The notes under the pieces were generated by a model. The model was not told the DNA's origin and did no database searches. It saw nothing but the letters and a program-made list of their open reading frames with translations. Below, in pieces: positions 1-13,500 of a stretch of DNA of 64,000 nt (position 1 is the stretch's first letter; every line of letters starts with the position of its first letter). Both the position numbers and the translations under genes were made by a program. Origin of the DNA: Aptenodytes patagonicus (lineage: Eukaryota > Chordata > Aves > Sphenisciformes > Spheniscidae). The stretch covers positions 2,976,001 through 3,040,000 of the forward strand of contig NC_134982.1 of the NCBI RefSeq assembly GCF_965638725.1, read 5' to 3'.

Positions 1-207
1 ACAGACCAACCTCCCTCTAGGGACACCTATGCAACGGGATCTCCTCCTGGTGCAGGCTGGAGAGCTGATGAGTCAGATGATGAGAGGAGAGCGGAAGGAA
101 ACAGAAGTTAGGCTGCCGGACAGTCTGGAGCAAGTCACCTGGAAAGGTCAAAACCAAACACGAAATAAAAGGCAAGCCAGTGCAACTGCTTTATGAGGAG
201 ATTTCTT
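1..207. other. Downstream flank of SKA1; possible convergent 3' end
   Basis: No coding exon is recognised. A plus-strand AATAAA at 164-169 could be the poly(A) signal of a convergent gene outside the window, but one hexamer is weak evidence. Confidence 0.2.
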
Positions 208-594
208 TTTATTAAATAGAAGGTTGCAAGTCCTGGATCTTGAAAGGCGTTTAAGAGTACATGAAGCTGGGTAAAACAGAAACAAAAAAACAATAAAAGG
301 ACCTGATGATCCATGGACCCAAACCTCTACACTTTATTTAATATAAAATAAGCTTTGCAAAAAACAGATGGACTCAACTGACACCTATGGAAACTGATTT
401 TGCACATCCTCCTATGCTGTGCGTTTATCTGAACATGAAATATATTCCAATATGATGCAGAGTAGAGACCTCAGCTTGGATCTCAACATCCCAGAGCAAA
501 AGACCAAGAACACCCCCCCAAAACCAACCACCTCCCAGACAAAAAAAACAACGGGAATCTAGGATTATATAGCACTCACCGGGATCTTTTTATT
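208..594 (-). terminator. SKA1 candidate poly(A) signals (three AATAAA)
   Basis: Minus-strand AATAAA hexamers lie at 594-589, 338-333 and 213-208. Which one is used cannot be decided from the sequence. Confidence 0.4.
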
Positions 595-1412
595 GAGAAA
601 GTTCAAAGTTCATTCAGGGTCTTCTGCTCATTAAATTGTCATTTTAACACCGACAGGTTACAAAAGGAGGTATTTTAGATGAGATGTTAGGATAACAGCA
701 GATACAGGCTCACGGAAGAAAAAGACCATAGCTTTTCTTATCAAAGAGTTTTGATTACTTGCAGAGTTGATATTTATCACAATAATTCTACTCTGGAACT
801 TACTACACTCATAGGTCGTTTGAAAGCAACCTTCTGTAATAAAAACTGTGATGAGTTTGACCGGTATTTTCAAAGTGAAAGTCAACATTTTCACGTGAAA
901 ACCCCCACTGCTCTACTGTTTCAGCCTAATGGGTTGGTCCGAGGGAAAAATCTGGCTGCATGATGAAGTATGAAAACCACACGGCTATCAGAACTATTGA
1001 TCATCAGTCTGGAAGCGTTTAAACTACCTCAGATCTTCCTCTTCAAGCGATGCAGGAAAGTCCAAAACATACAATTAGGATAAAAAGAAAGAGATTAAGA
1101 AAAGGAAGTCTGGAAATTCGTTTGAGGGATTAAAAAATATCTGGTTTGCATTTGTAATTTACCAAAAGACAGTAGTTCCTCTCAAGTTTTCAAAACAAAA
1201 TTCAAATACTTCAAGGCCATTTGACATTGCCACTCCTAATTTAGGATAGAGGTCTGAAAAAACACTTCTTGGTCCCCACCACTGCCTTTTAGAAAATAAG
1301 GGAGCTGAACGGGAATGCCTACGCATAGAATCTCTGCAGACAACAAAATCCCTCTGCATCTCAAAATACTTCTGCCTTCCGTGTCTTGGGTAAGCAGAAT
1401 ATGGAAAGCTCA
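589..1412 (-). other. SKA1: SKA1 3' untranslated region, probable
   Basis: Sequence after the SKA1 stop codon. The first canonical AATAAA on the minus strand is at 594-589, so the shortest 3' UTR is about 0.8 kb. Further AATAAA hexamers at 338-333 and 213-208 allow longer ends. No other coding exon is seen here. Confidence 0.55.
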
Positions 1413-1561
1413 TTAGCAGATGACGTAGCGGACAAGTCTTGAGCCACGAACTTCTCTCACTCTCTGGCAGTGGCGCAGGATATTGAGGATCCTATGGAAG
1501 CGCTTATCCACTTTCAGCTGAGTGAACTCTTTGATATCAGCCTCCACAATAAAAAATTCAC
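1413..1561 (-). CDS. SKA1: SKA1 last coding exon (residues 205-253)
   Basis: Acceptor GTTTTCCAG at 1562-1570; stop TAA at 1415-1413. It encodes FFIVEADIKEFTQLK and NILRHCQRVREVRG, the second half of the winged-helix domain, including conserved microtubule-binding arginines. It ends RYVIC, against RYVIT in human. Confidence 0.96.
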
Positions 1562-4500
1562 CTGGAAAACAAATGACGACTTTGCTATAGAAGCGACTAT
1601 GTTGTAGGATACACTTAACATTTCACAAGTAACAATACAGCCTCTTCTTAACAATTCCGCACACTGATGAAAAAAAATAGAATCAGCAGTAGGACGGCCT
1701 CACACTATCTCAGGAACTTTGTTCTGCTTTCTATATTTGTCACCAGAAAGAAGAATTACCAACCCTCCCACCAAGTTCAACTACCCTGCATCGTCCACAG
1801 GCCCCATCCAGCGAGCTCCGTCTGTTGTCAGCTGCATCTACTAACATCTCTCAAACCATCCATGCTCCTCTATCAGGGTGTGAAGTCTGTAGCAGTCCAA
1901 AACACCACCCAGGGCCAGACACGAGACGTTCCACGGATGTGCCAGAAGATGGGGATAGTAGAAAGCCAGTTGACAGCACACCTTGAAGGGCCTTGACGCC
2001 TAACAGTAAACTTCTCTTTGAGGCCTCGCCCAGAGGTGTTCTGCTCTCAGTGACATCCAAAGCACTGACCTGAGCAAAACCAAAGAGACGCTCAGGGCCT
2101 GCTTAAAGATCATAGCACAGCTTTACAGAGAAAGGCACCACGCTTCAGCCTTTCAATCATGGAACACAGTTGAGTAGCAGCGTGATTTGAATCCCAAGTA
2201 ATTGCTTTGCAATGTCTGAAATAAGCTGTGGCCTGACGACGTTCTCTCAGCAGGCACTCAAGTTCTGGAATTGGCCCTTTGCAAATAAAAGGAAGGAGCC
2301 CTGCATACATCAGAGCTACGCAGCCCGCCGTTCCCTTGGCTGCCATCAGATTTGGAAAAGAAGAATTGTTCATTAACTGAGAAAATGCAAGAAAAAGACT
2401 AACCACTTGGAACGACATCCTCTCCGTGTCTCTAAGAAAATGGCACAGGAAGGTCCTGCACCAGAGCTGGCAGCCCATCCCTTCTTGTAGTTGATTTAAC
2501 TACTTCTGAAAGGAAATTCTCATTATCAAGTGCTTGTAAGAAACCAAGGCCTTGACTGGAGTTAAAGCATTTAAAATGCCTGCAACAGAACCCCAAGAGA
2601 AGGTCCCCACAGGCTAATAGTAGACACGAGGAAGGAAGGAAGGAGTTGTTCTAAGCACTCCATAGCTCTATTCACTAGCTGTGATTTCATATGCAGTCTT
2701 TATGCGCTGCTCAGACAGGAGATAATTATAGCTCTAGTAAAATGCCTGTACATTTAATACTTCCTGTAACACGGCATAAGGTTTTAACCACGCATCTTCA
2801 CAAAACCATAAGAATGAAAAGCAATCTGTAACCAGGAACATGCTAATTAAGGTATAAGAAAGAAACGTCCAATTACCTTTAAGGAGAGTAAGTAGAAGGA
2901 AAGAACATTATTCTGTAGTATCATGCTTCCAAGTCTCATGAGAAAGAAGTCACAAGGCTAGGGGTGTTCTAGCTTGGGAAAGAGAGGATGGCATTCTCCC
3001 TCTTCCTTTTACCCTTAAAGTAAGGCAGAGGCAGCATCATCTTAGATAAGATGGAGCATCTCTTCTTTCTATTAAATTATTGGACAGTCCTTCCAGTTTA
3101 ACTGAGGAGAAAGTAGCTGATGCTAGCTGGAAAGCCAGAGCCGCCAGGAAAGCTTTTATTTATTTATTAAACAAGTACAATGTAGCTTTACACAGGCAAA
3201 TCTGTGTTTTTCTGTAAACATTTCATCTTGAAATTTCATCTTATGAGTGATCTAACAGCACTCCACTCTGAAGGAGCATCCAGGGATGTGACGGCCATTA
3301 GAACGAAGGTCCCAGAGCGCTGTTCATAAGCATAGCGTTCCCCAAAATATTGCTCAGCCAGAGCTGAAGAATAACGGATCGTGTTTTCTCACAGACTGGG
3401 CCATTTTCAGAGTTGGTGAGACAGATGTCTAATAGGAAGTAGAATCTTCCAGAGACACTAACTGTCAAAAGCTGGAGGTCTTCCCCCAGATGGGAACTAT
3501 TCTGGAATCTGAGCTTGCAACACTGCCGAATTCACATACAGATGGGAAGTGGAAAGTTCATTTACTAGGAAAAGAAAACACCTGCACAACTGCTTAAGAT
3601 ATAACTACAGTTGGATAGAGACCATTTGCAATTTCCAGTAATAAGGCAACACACCTAAATGGTGTTAGGAACCCAGGGATAATCCGCATACCGGTTTCAC
3701 AGTCTGTTGTATCTGCGGGAGCATCAAAACGTCCTGAATGCGTGCAGAACACGATTTCTTCTTACATTTGCCCAGAATCCAGGGCAACAACATTCAGCAT
3801 AGCAGGATCTTTTTTATGAAGAAACCAGAGCTGGAAAAAGGGTGGTGGTTTGGTTGGAAACAGTAGGTCCATACACTAAATAACTAGCTAAACTAACCGA
3901 GTCACCTTACTGGCTGGGAAGTTACCCTGATAAACCAGGCAGCATCTTTTCTCCTCTTGAAATCAGAGGAAGGGGTCAGCTGGCAAGCAGCCCAGTCTGA
4001 GAAACTGTGGGAATCCTAAGCAGAGACACTCACAGCAGAAATTTAAGCAAACAAATCAATGAATGCACAACCTCATCCTTAAAAATGCAATGGATAAAGA
4101 CATTTAATCATTTTGTGCTGGCCAGATAAGAACCGCCTGACAGCCTGCCAGACCTTTTCTCTAGACTTTCTAGATGATTAGTCACAACAAACAAAAACAA
4201 AACAAGAAAACCTACCACACACACACACACTCTCTCTCAGATGCTGAAAATCCTAGTTTCCTAACTGAACTTTCTAACATAAACGAGAAAAATAAAGACT
4301 GTCCCTCAGGTACTTGAAGAAATTAAAAGCCTCAATTTTTCCAGACTTAAAAAAAAAAAAATTCTGGTAGAAGATTATCTCTGACTAGTTGTAGCTTTCT
4401 CAAGTTGCAAGAATGGCTCCTGCATTGCAGCCGGGGCTGCCACAGATCACGGTGTGGACTAAGCAGCGTTCCAGGCCGAGGAGGGCCCTTTTAGTGTTCA

Positions 4501-7500
4501 GCCTCTCCTCTACAGCCATGGGCTCAAGCTCCTATTGTCCCGAGGACAGTAACAGTTAAACCAAAAAGATACTGTAAGTTAAAAAGGATGCAGCAAGTAT
4601 TTTGCGAAATCCCAGATTAATATGAGCCATTGTTAGACTGAAGCAGAACTTGTCTAGAAAAAACAACCCCAAACAAACTATCCGAGCCCAAATCGGAAGC
4701 CAGTCACGTCAAGTAGTCTAGCCGCATGCCTTTAGCATGCTTTTATTAAAGTTCTTTACAACACTGACTTTCATACGACATGTTTATCGCATAGGTCTCA
4801 AAATAAACCGCCAGGCATATCCATCATATCAGAATTCCTTCCCTACAGAAGAGATGCATTTAGAATCTAGAAGTTAGTGTTGTTATCACCATACCATAAA
4901 TATTGAGAGTCTTGATCAGCAACAAATCCAAAGGAAGGAAGAAAAAGTCGTTGTTTGTTATAAGGGGACTCCTGAGTACCCAGTGAATGCGCAAAAAAAA
5001 AAAAGGGGGAGGAAAAAAAAAAAATCGAGAGGTGGGTGCTAAGGTGTTATCAGAAAGAGAGCTTTCTTTCTGTGAGACAGAAGAGAGTTTGCTCCATGCT
5101 TTATGTCTGAACTTGGAAACATGAGGGCATTCCAAGGCCATCGCCAAGCTCGATATGTGCAGTACACCCCTCCAGGAATAATTACGTACTTGTTCTCAAA
5201 AGGAAAGGAATGTCAAAAAGGAGATTTTAATACGAGAGATTTACTGTGCTACATATCTTTGGAAAAACTAACCTGAAAGTACAGCTTGCTTTTAAATTGA
5301 GAGGCAGACATTTCGGTGCATTTTCACTCCCTCTACGCTTTTAGGTGGAGAAAACTTCTTAAGGTTATCAGACAGCCTTGTCTCTTCCACAAAGCTGCTG
5401 CAGCACGACCGGTTACCCAGATTTCCCAACTTCAGAACAAATTTTTAATAGTTTGTGTCCATTCTAGCTTAAAAACTGAAAACGCAGTTTATGCAGTTTG
5501 GTTATCAAACTAGGAGTTTCCAGAGCTTGTAGTGATTCCAAGTTAAAACTTTGTGCACTCAAAGTTTTTGCTACAACACACCATGAAAGTGACATGTTTT
5601 CAGTGAAAACATATAAAAAGTAACCAAATCAGTTATGGGGAAAACTCTTCAGTCACAACAATAACCCTTGTTGCTACACTATAGGACTTCATCCAGAAGA
5701 GGTGACTGGATTTTACACTGACCACCCAGTTCTTCAAATAAGACATTTGTATTCCTTATGGCCTAGAATCTGATCTGGAGATGAATGTCACCTCTGTTCT
5801 CCTCCCCTGATATCAAGGGAGGACCAGAACTTTCCCCGCTCCAGACTGTCGAAGCGCTGTTTGCCCCCTGTAGTGGCCAGGAATTCTTCAGGGCCAAATC
5901 TGATTTAGACTGTGGCACCCCATGCTGGGAAGGGAGGGAAAGCCCTGCTAGGTCAACAGATTATTATTTTTTTTTTTTTCCCCTGTTCTCCATCTGAGAA
6001 TAAGCGATAGCAGGTTTTCTAAAATTTTTCAGGACTGACCGTTTTAAACACTCCCACAGGTTAAACCATTCCACCAACTACCAGACTGCCTGGACGGACT
6101 ATTTTCTGAGAATAAGACGCTTTAAGTTACACTATAACATGAAAAGCACGTGCTGTCATTAGTCATTCAATATCTTGTCCCGTATTTTTATACTTGTGCT
6201 GCAATATCCAAATGCTGTGAGTTTGGTACTAACAAATGAAAAAAAAAGAAAAAAAAACCTTTTGTATCCTTAGTTTCTTCTTCCAGGAACCTGTGGTAGA
6301 GATTTCTGACTGCCGCATTCATAGATCTCAAAGGCTGATGCAGGATCTTGTACTTGCCCACCACAGCCTTGTTCATATCTTGAACAACCGCATTAATCTG
6401 ATTGTACGTTAAACGACCTTTCATATACCTACAAATAAAAATAAAAGTCAGTAACCAGAAAGTCACAAACGAAGTTCCGTGTTTATTTTTCTCTTTCATT
6501 AGCCGTAATTGAACATGCAATTCCTAGTCAGATGCGGTTTCTTCTGCTTTGTGTTAATGAATAAATGTAGTAGTTAATTTTGTTCGTTCCCTTGATTGTT
6601 TAATAATGTTGAAAAGCCAGAAAGATGAACCATTAGAAAGCTAAATTAAGTAGTAAAAAAAAATCCAGCACTAAAGCTGTAAGGAGCTTTTCAAAATGGA
6701 ATAAAGGTTGCTTTTATAGCGTACCACTTAAACTACAAACGCAGAAAAATCAAGCAACTTTGCAGAAAACATAACATGAGCCAAAACTGAAATTAAATGT
6801 TTCTGCCTAAGAGTGCAATTTGGTTCATATTGTAATCATAAATAACCTGTGTTTGATCTTACAGCCATTCCTTTGGGTTTTTTTAAGAAATACTAGTTTT
6901 GTGTTGTTTTTCTATATTTTATTGTGCAGCCTACTGAGCTATACAAACACAGTTCTGCACTACCAACACCCGCTTCTGAACTTTCAGTTTCATAAAACCA
7001 GTACTAAAAGAATAAGATCTGTTGATAACAGCCTAGAGGTACAGGAAGCACAGAAGATAAAAAAAAGTGATGTGGAAATATTAGAACACTGGAATATTTG
7101 CAAGTAAGGCTATTCAGCATTTATAGATGTAAAGGCATGCATTCACGGAAAAGGAAACATGCTGCCAACTGAGAAGCCATTATCTAAAAATGAAATCTGA
7201 AACTCATATGACAAGCAGTAAGCTAAATACAAAACCCAAACCCCAGAAAACACTGCAGTAAAAGCCAGGGCAACCTTGCAACTGGAATTATCCTGTGATC
7301 ACCATTCAGTCACTACAACAGACCAAACTTGGCTGTTTGGATTTGGTTCGGTGTCAGTTTGCAGATGTGTGGAATCAAGAACTGTTACAATTCATTTTAA
7401 GAACGAATGGGGTTCTTTAGGTCAGGACATCAGGCGGCTAAAAGCTGAAGGACAGTAAGACTGAAAAGATCGATGAACAGGAAATTCTTCCCTCATTTTA

Positions 7501-10500
7501 ATTTGAACGGAAAAACTCAATCTTTGGAAAACATACAAAGAATTGAAAGCACAAGTAGCTAATCAATTACAAATTCAATATTCCAAACCAGAATGTGGGC
7601 AGGCATTACACAATTGCCAGCTAAAAATAAGCACTTGCTGTAGATTTTAATAATAACCAGTCCCTGCCAGGGAGACAGGTCTGCGCGGGGTGTGTAAGAA
7701 CTCCTGAAATCAAAGCAATTGCTCTAATTTCAGACTGAATTGCTACTGACATATTTGTAGCCAGTTTAACTTTATTGATATTTTGATTAATCCAGATTCA
7801 AAATTGGAGGTGCAGCCATTTTTATAAAAACGCTCTACTTGGCACACATAACATCTTTTCAAATAAAAGCCGCGCTACCACCCCTGAAATGCAGTCACAC
7901 TCGCCATGAACGAGTAACACAGCCTACAACCACAGAAGGGCTTTGCCTGTATACATTGCTATTTATTGCCCTATCTGCATCCCTTAGCCTATTTATAAAG
8001 TCACAGGGGAACGTGCAGAGCTATGAAGATTAAGGCCAGAGGTATAAAATACCGGTATTTAAGTTCTTGTGCTCCCACTATCGGTAGACATACAGTGAAT
8101 ACACTTAATAAAGCCAAAAGAACACCGCAGCTCATCCTGAAGCAGATTTGGTTGCCTAAACCTAAGAACCGAGTGCTCTTTGAGAGGACCCTCAGGCATC
8201 CGGGATGCTCAGACAGGGCCAGCAGATGGGCTGGGGTTTACAGAAAATTCAGGAGCTAAAGATCTGGCAGTGCATGCTAAAGCATCTGCAATGGCACCAG
8301 ACAGTTCTGCTTAGGCAACCGAAAGACGCCATGTGCAGCTAGGCAGCTGAGCCGTTTTCTGGTTTCGCTGACTGTCCTGACGTTCAGCGACAGGAGTGGG
8401 GGCACTCGGTGGGCGTGGAGACACCTGTGTCACAGACACTTAAACATAGGCGCCTTAATCTCAAATCAAATTCTGTCAAAAGCAATTGGAATTTTTCTTC
8501 TGTGCATAGCTGTAAGGATCATAAAAACTCCAGCTGTTCCACAGTTTTCTCATGTTTCTATCCAGCCATGGCTAGCAAACCCATAAATGCTGACATTTAT
8601 TTCAGTCTGTACATAGGCTAATATAAAAATACAAAGTTGAGAAGTTCCAAAATCATCCATTTAATTTAGATTTAAAATAACTTTAAAATCTGCTTCACTA
8701 CATCAAAAGCGAAAACATTCAGAACTTTTTTTTTTAAAAACAAGTGACCCGATTTCTTTTTTTTAATCCACAGAAGCCCTTTTCAAAACATTTTTTTCCA
8801 TAGGTATGAAAACCAAAGCACAGTGCTATGTTCTTCAAAGAAAACATCATCAGTATATCACATATATACCACTGGAAAAAGAGATAAACCTCCTAATGGC
8901 CAACCCTGCTCCCTCAAAAACGCTTAGGCTAAAAGAAACATATATTCCCCCAAGTTACCATCTTCTGAGACTTCAGAGTTATAATGACTGTGCAGATTCT
9001 AAAAATATCTTAAGGGGTAAGAATTTTAGAGACAGAATAAAGCAAGCATTTTCCTTTGCCTTGAATTCAAAGTTAACCGAGACATCTACTGTGCAATTTC
9101 CTTTTTCCTTCCTCCAAAAAGGATCTTTCTGCAACAGATTTGAAGGCTAAGATAATTTGCAAGTTTCTTACTGTGCGAGAGTATTCTATTTGATCAAGGT
9201 GCTCCATATCTGCACCTTAACACAGCATGCACCTTTGTTAAATACCTGCTGCAAAGTTCTAAAAATATCAAGTCACTGAAGACTGTATATCCCTTTTAGT
9301 GCCCTAATGATGCTGGGGAGAGATTCTCCTTCACTTTCAGCACAAAGGGGGTGAAAACCACCTAGATTTTTCAGTTACAATCTACCACAGCTGTGGTAGG
9401 AAGGGAGAGAAGAAGGAGACTCTTGGCTGATTCAAAACCCGCCATACCCAGCTGGTAAGGGATTTCGACACATATGTGATGCATATGCACAGTTGTGCTT
9501 TATTAAGTCCCTCAGACAGGCTTAGCATAGGCACAGTCCTGTACCAGCACAGCCACGCGGCTCGGGGACCAGAGCTGTGTAAAAATGCAGCAGTATTCCC
9601 CATCGCTATTGCCAGCAGGTATAAAGAGATCCTACATCAGAACCAGTGCTGACCTGGAGAACTGGGTTATGGACCTAATTCTCATTCTTCTAGGAGAATA
9701 TGTTGGGTGGGAGAAAATTTGGGTCACAAACATGTGCTGCTTAGATTTGATTAAATAGCATGTGAAATTGCAAGCTTAGCAGACTCCCCCAATCTTGCAT
9801 TACAATGCTGCCAGGCAACAGGAAAAAACTGGTAGATTAATAGATCTATTTAAATTCACATAAATCTTCCTCCACAGAACAAACATGCTTTGCCCATCCA
9901 AATAAAGATATTTCTATAGCCCCACGAGCACAATCTAAGATGCAACCTTTCTGTAAGCCAGCAATTAATATAAGAGTACCCAGCTGGCCTCTGTCCCCAT
10001 TCTCCCCGGCCACAAACAGCAGTGGAAAACCTTCCACTTTCAAGGATAATGAAACACTTTAAGGGGTTATCAGGGAAGATCATAGCTTTAACTGGAGGGT
10101 TAAAACAACATTTGGCTGTAATGGTCTACATCTACTTCTCTTGCCTTAGCAGACATAAAGACCAAAAATTCCCATGCTCCAGCTTTACTTTTCCAAAATT
10201 TTATCAGGAGAGAAGTACCTAGGGGAGTAAATCCACCAAACACTGGAGATGACCTGCAGAACAAAAATACCAGGTGCATGCACTTTTAAGAAGTAACCAA
10301 AAAAAAGTCCTTTACTATTAGCTCAACATTCAGGCCCCTTCATTTTTTGAATTGAGCAATTTGGTGGAAGAAAATGGACATTGCTCACCTGAAAATTTTG
10401 AAAGCTATAGGAAAGATGATTTGAAAGCCTCAAGTACAACACAGACTCAAAAAAAAAAAATTCTTATTGAAACAAGTGTTGCCAGGGAACACACTGAATC

Positions 10501-13500
10501 TAGAGTCTAGGTAACAATTTAGCCTTAGGCATCAACAGAATTTTCTCGTTTTTGCAGAAATATTTGTCATTGTCCCCAAAATGCCATTGAAGAAAAGTTA
10601 TTCCTACATGACAGATTTCAGACAAGGATGTCTATTAATCAGGTCCTGATGGTAGGGGAAAAAACCCACAGCTTTCTATTCCAGAAGTTTGCGATATTTC
10701 AGTGGGAGGTGTTTTTCTGCTTTTAACAAGTCTGATTTCTTCTCCTGTCCCAAAACAGATTGATAAGTCAAGACTTGAAGTTTTCAGAAACCAATAGTTG
10801 GCTCAAATAAAAACAGCATTTATCGTTATTTTTCCTTTAAGTGTAACCATACCTTTCATCTTATGAGATGATGGCTTTTTTTTTTTTAAATATCAGTTCT
10901 CGAAACAAGAAGTCAACCCATCTATTAGCTAATATATTTCTGTTCATACAATTAAAATGACTTTTGAGATAAGAGGTTTGGGTTTTAACTGATTAGTTCT
11001 GATCTTCCCAACATATACATACAAAAGAACCTAATGAGCTCTATTCATTTCGTTTCCAGGTTTGCCAGTATTGCATAGACTATTTGGAGCTATCATCATG
11101 ATGTTTCATCCTGTGGAACATTTAAAATTTCAAAACGTCTCTGTCAGTCTCAGTTCTGCAAGAGCTCACTTTCCCAAACCTACGTTTGCCACCCAAATCA
11201 GCATGACAGGGTCTAAGAAAAGCCATGCTCACTTACGCAGGAACACTTTCAAATTCTTCTGCAGTTATTAAGGGTGCTTCTTTAATAAGTCTTGACTCTT
11301 TTGTAGGTTTCTTTGCACGTTCGAGTTCTGCAACTTTTGTTTGTTCTTCACATTTCGCAGTTAGCCCAGTGATGCTGTAAAATGAACGAATATTAAGTGT
11401 ATAAATAGCAGATAAGTAGTAAGGAGAAGAGCATTATATTATCGTCTGCTTACTCACAGACCTAAGTTCCAACCCATCTGTTAGGCTGGATGAACACAAT
11501 TCGTGATCTTTCCTGAAAGAAAAATAAATAAAGCGAGCCTACTCCATTTCAAATTGCATACTTTAGCTGGCTTCATTATAGCTCTTCATTTCTCTGCTAG
11601 AGAGGCTGCTAGCAGGTGAATTGGAAGCAGTCCAAATGCAGCACAGAGCAGTTAAGAATTCAATGTACCATTACATTTCACAGAACATGAGGCCTCGCTT
11701 TTTATCAGATGAACCACAGCACAGAGCTGCAGCCTAACAGGCAGATCTGAAATACTTCACAGCTCTTTGAAAGAAGTTCAAATCTTGGGAAGCCTGACTC
11801 ATCCATTAATCTTCTGAAGCAAAGAAATTCAACACCATCCAGCAGGCTGGGATTTTTTTTATATTTTTTTTTTTTAGGCAAGATCCCAAAAGCCGAGGAA
11901 TTTCCTGCTTTGAGCGATTATTAGAGCATTATTTTTTTTATAAATTCACCCTTCCTCCAAACCCTCAGCTTAGAGCCTCAAACGCCGAGTTATTTGCCAG
12001 CCACCCACCTAGCTAGCTGCTGTCCTACTCATCGGTAGAAGGACAGCAAAGAGGATGCATTCGGCCAAATTCACCGTCATCTGAATACAAGGATGTTACT
12101 GGGCTGCGATGCGCAACAGAAATAACTAAAGCAGTACCGAGCTGACCTGTCACAAAGAACTGATCCTCTACTTTGATCTAACCTTCCCACAAGAAGACAT
12201 CTTTGTTTGATGTGGGGCCCTACAGTCAGCGAACAGCACAGCAGTGCCTCTGTTGACCTGAGGGCCGGGATTTGATGTCTCACTTGATGTGACACCCCCA
12301 AACCCAGTGTCCCATTTCCCAGGGAAGACGACTGCGGTGCGGAGGACAGCGAGTGTCACCTGCTGGACTCCCAAACTGTCTGGTCCGTGACACAGTGACA
12401 GGGGAAGCTCTGCTCCGTGCCACAATGCAGAGCCCTTCCGAAATCCAGGACACCAACAGTTAAACTAATTCAGATATAAACATCTGAAAACCAAGGTGTG
12501 GCCCTGCACAAAACTAATCCCGGCACCCTGAAGCTAGCACTAGTTGCAGGGAATGTCAGCAAAGAAGAGGGAAAGGGAAGGGTGGGGATTTTTGGTGGTT
12601 TGGAATAGAAGGGTAAACACAAGGACCGAGGGAGGTGAATTTGTGTCGTAAAACTTCACTCCTCCTGTACGCTCCAATCTCCTGCCATTGTCCTCACTGC
12701 AACAAACCTCTTACCTTTTCTAGATGATTCCCCACCCCCAGGTACTTCTGCTTTGGGTTCCTACCCACTACCTTGCCTGTACATTGCTGCAGTGAGATGG
12801 TACACGTACAGCTCACTGCTGACCTGGACCATGAAAAGAAAGAACTGAAGCTTGTATTCAAAATCTGGGTTTGGAGTAGTGAGAAACTGCTCTGTCAATA
12901 GACATCTGGAACACAAAGGGCTTAGATATATTGAACTTGCTTTTTATTTCAGTGAGATTCCTCCGGTAAATAAGAACATCAAAACGAAGAACACAGGAGA
13001 GAAACAATAGCTAAAGCCATGAATTGTTCAATTCGTCTGTGTGGGAGTTTTCATTCTTTCTGAAATCTGGAGGCCTGTAGCGCCAGCGTTCAAGTGCTCG
13101 CTCTGCTTTCTGCATTACTTATCTCGTTATATTCACTCAACAGACAATTAGTATTCAGCTCCCCAAGCATTTTGGGACACAGAGGAACAGAAATGGAGAG
13201 GGTCAACAGATGAAGGTTTGGGGAAGAGGACTGAAGGCCCATTTACACCAATACAGATGGGTTCTGACCAATTACGGTCTGTCGGACACTGACAGAACAG
13301 CGGTTATAAGCTGGCAGAGCACAATCTGTAGAAAATTATTAGAAAAACTTGCCTAGTTTCACATGTGTGGTTCTGTCTAGAAAGGGAAGGACCAGCTAAA
13401 CTTGCACCACAATTAACTTCTTGATCAAAAGCAGGACAAGCCTGGAAGTGAAACTAACATCCCAAAGAATGTTTTTGATATCAGAGGTAATACAATCACT

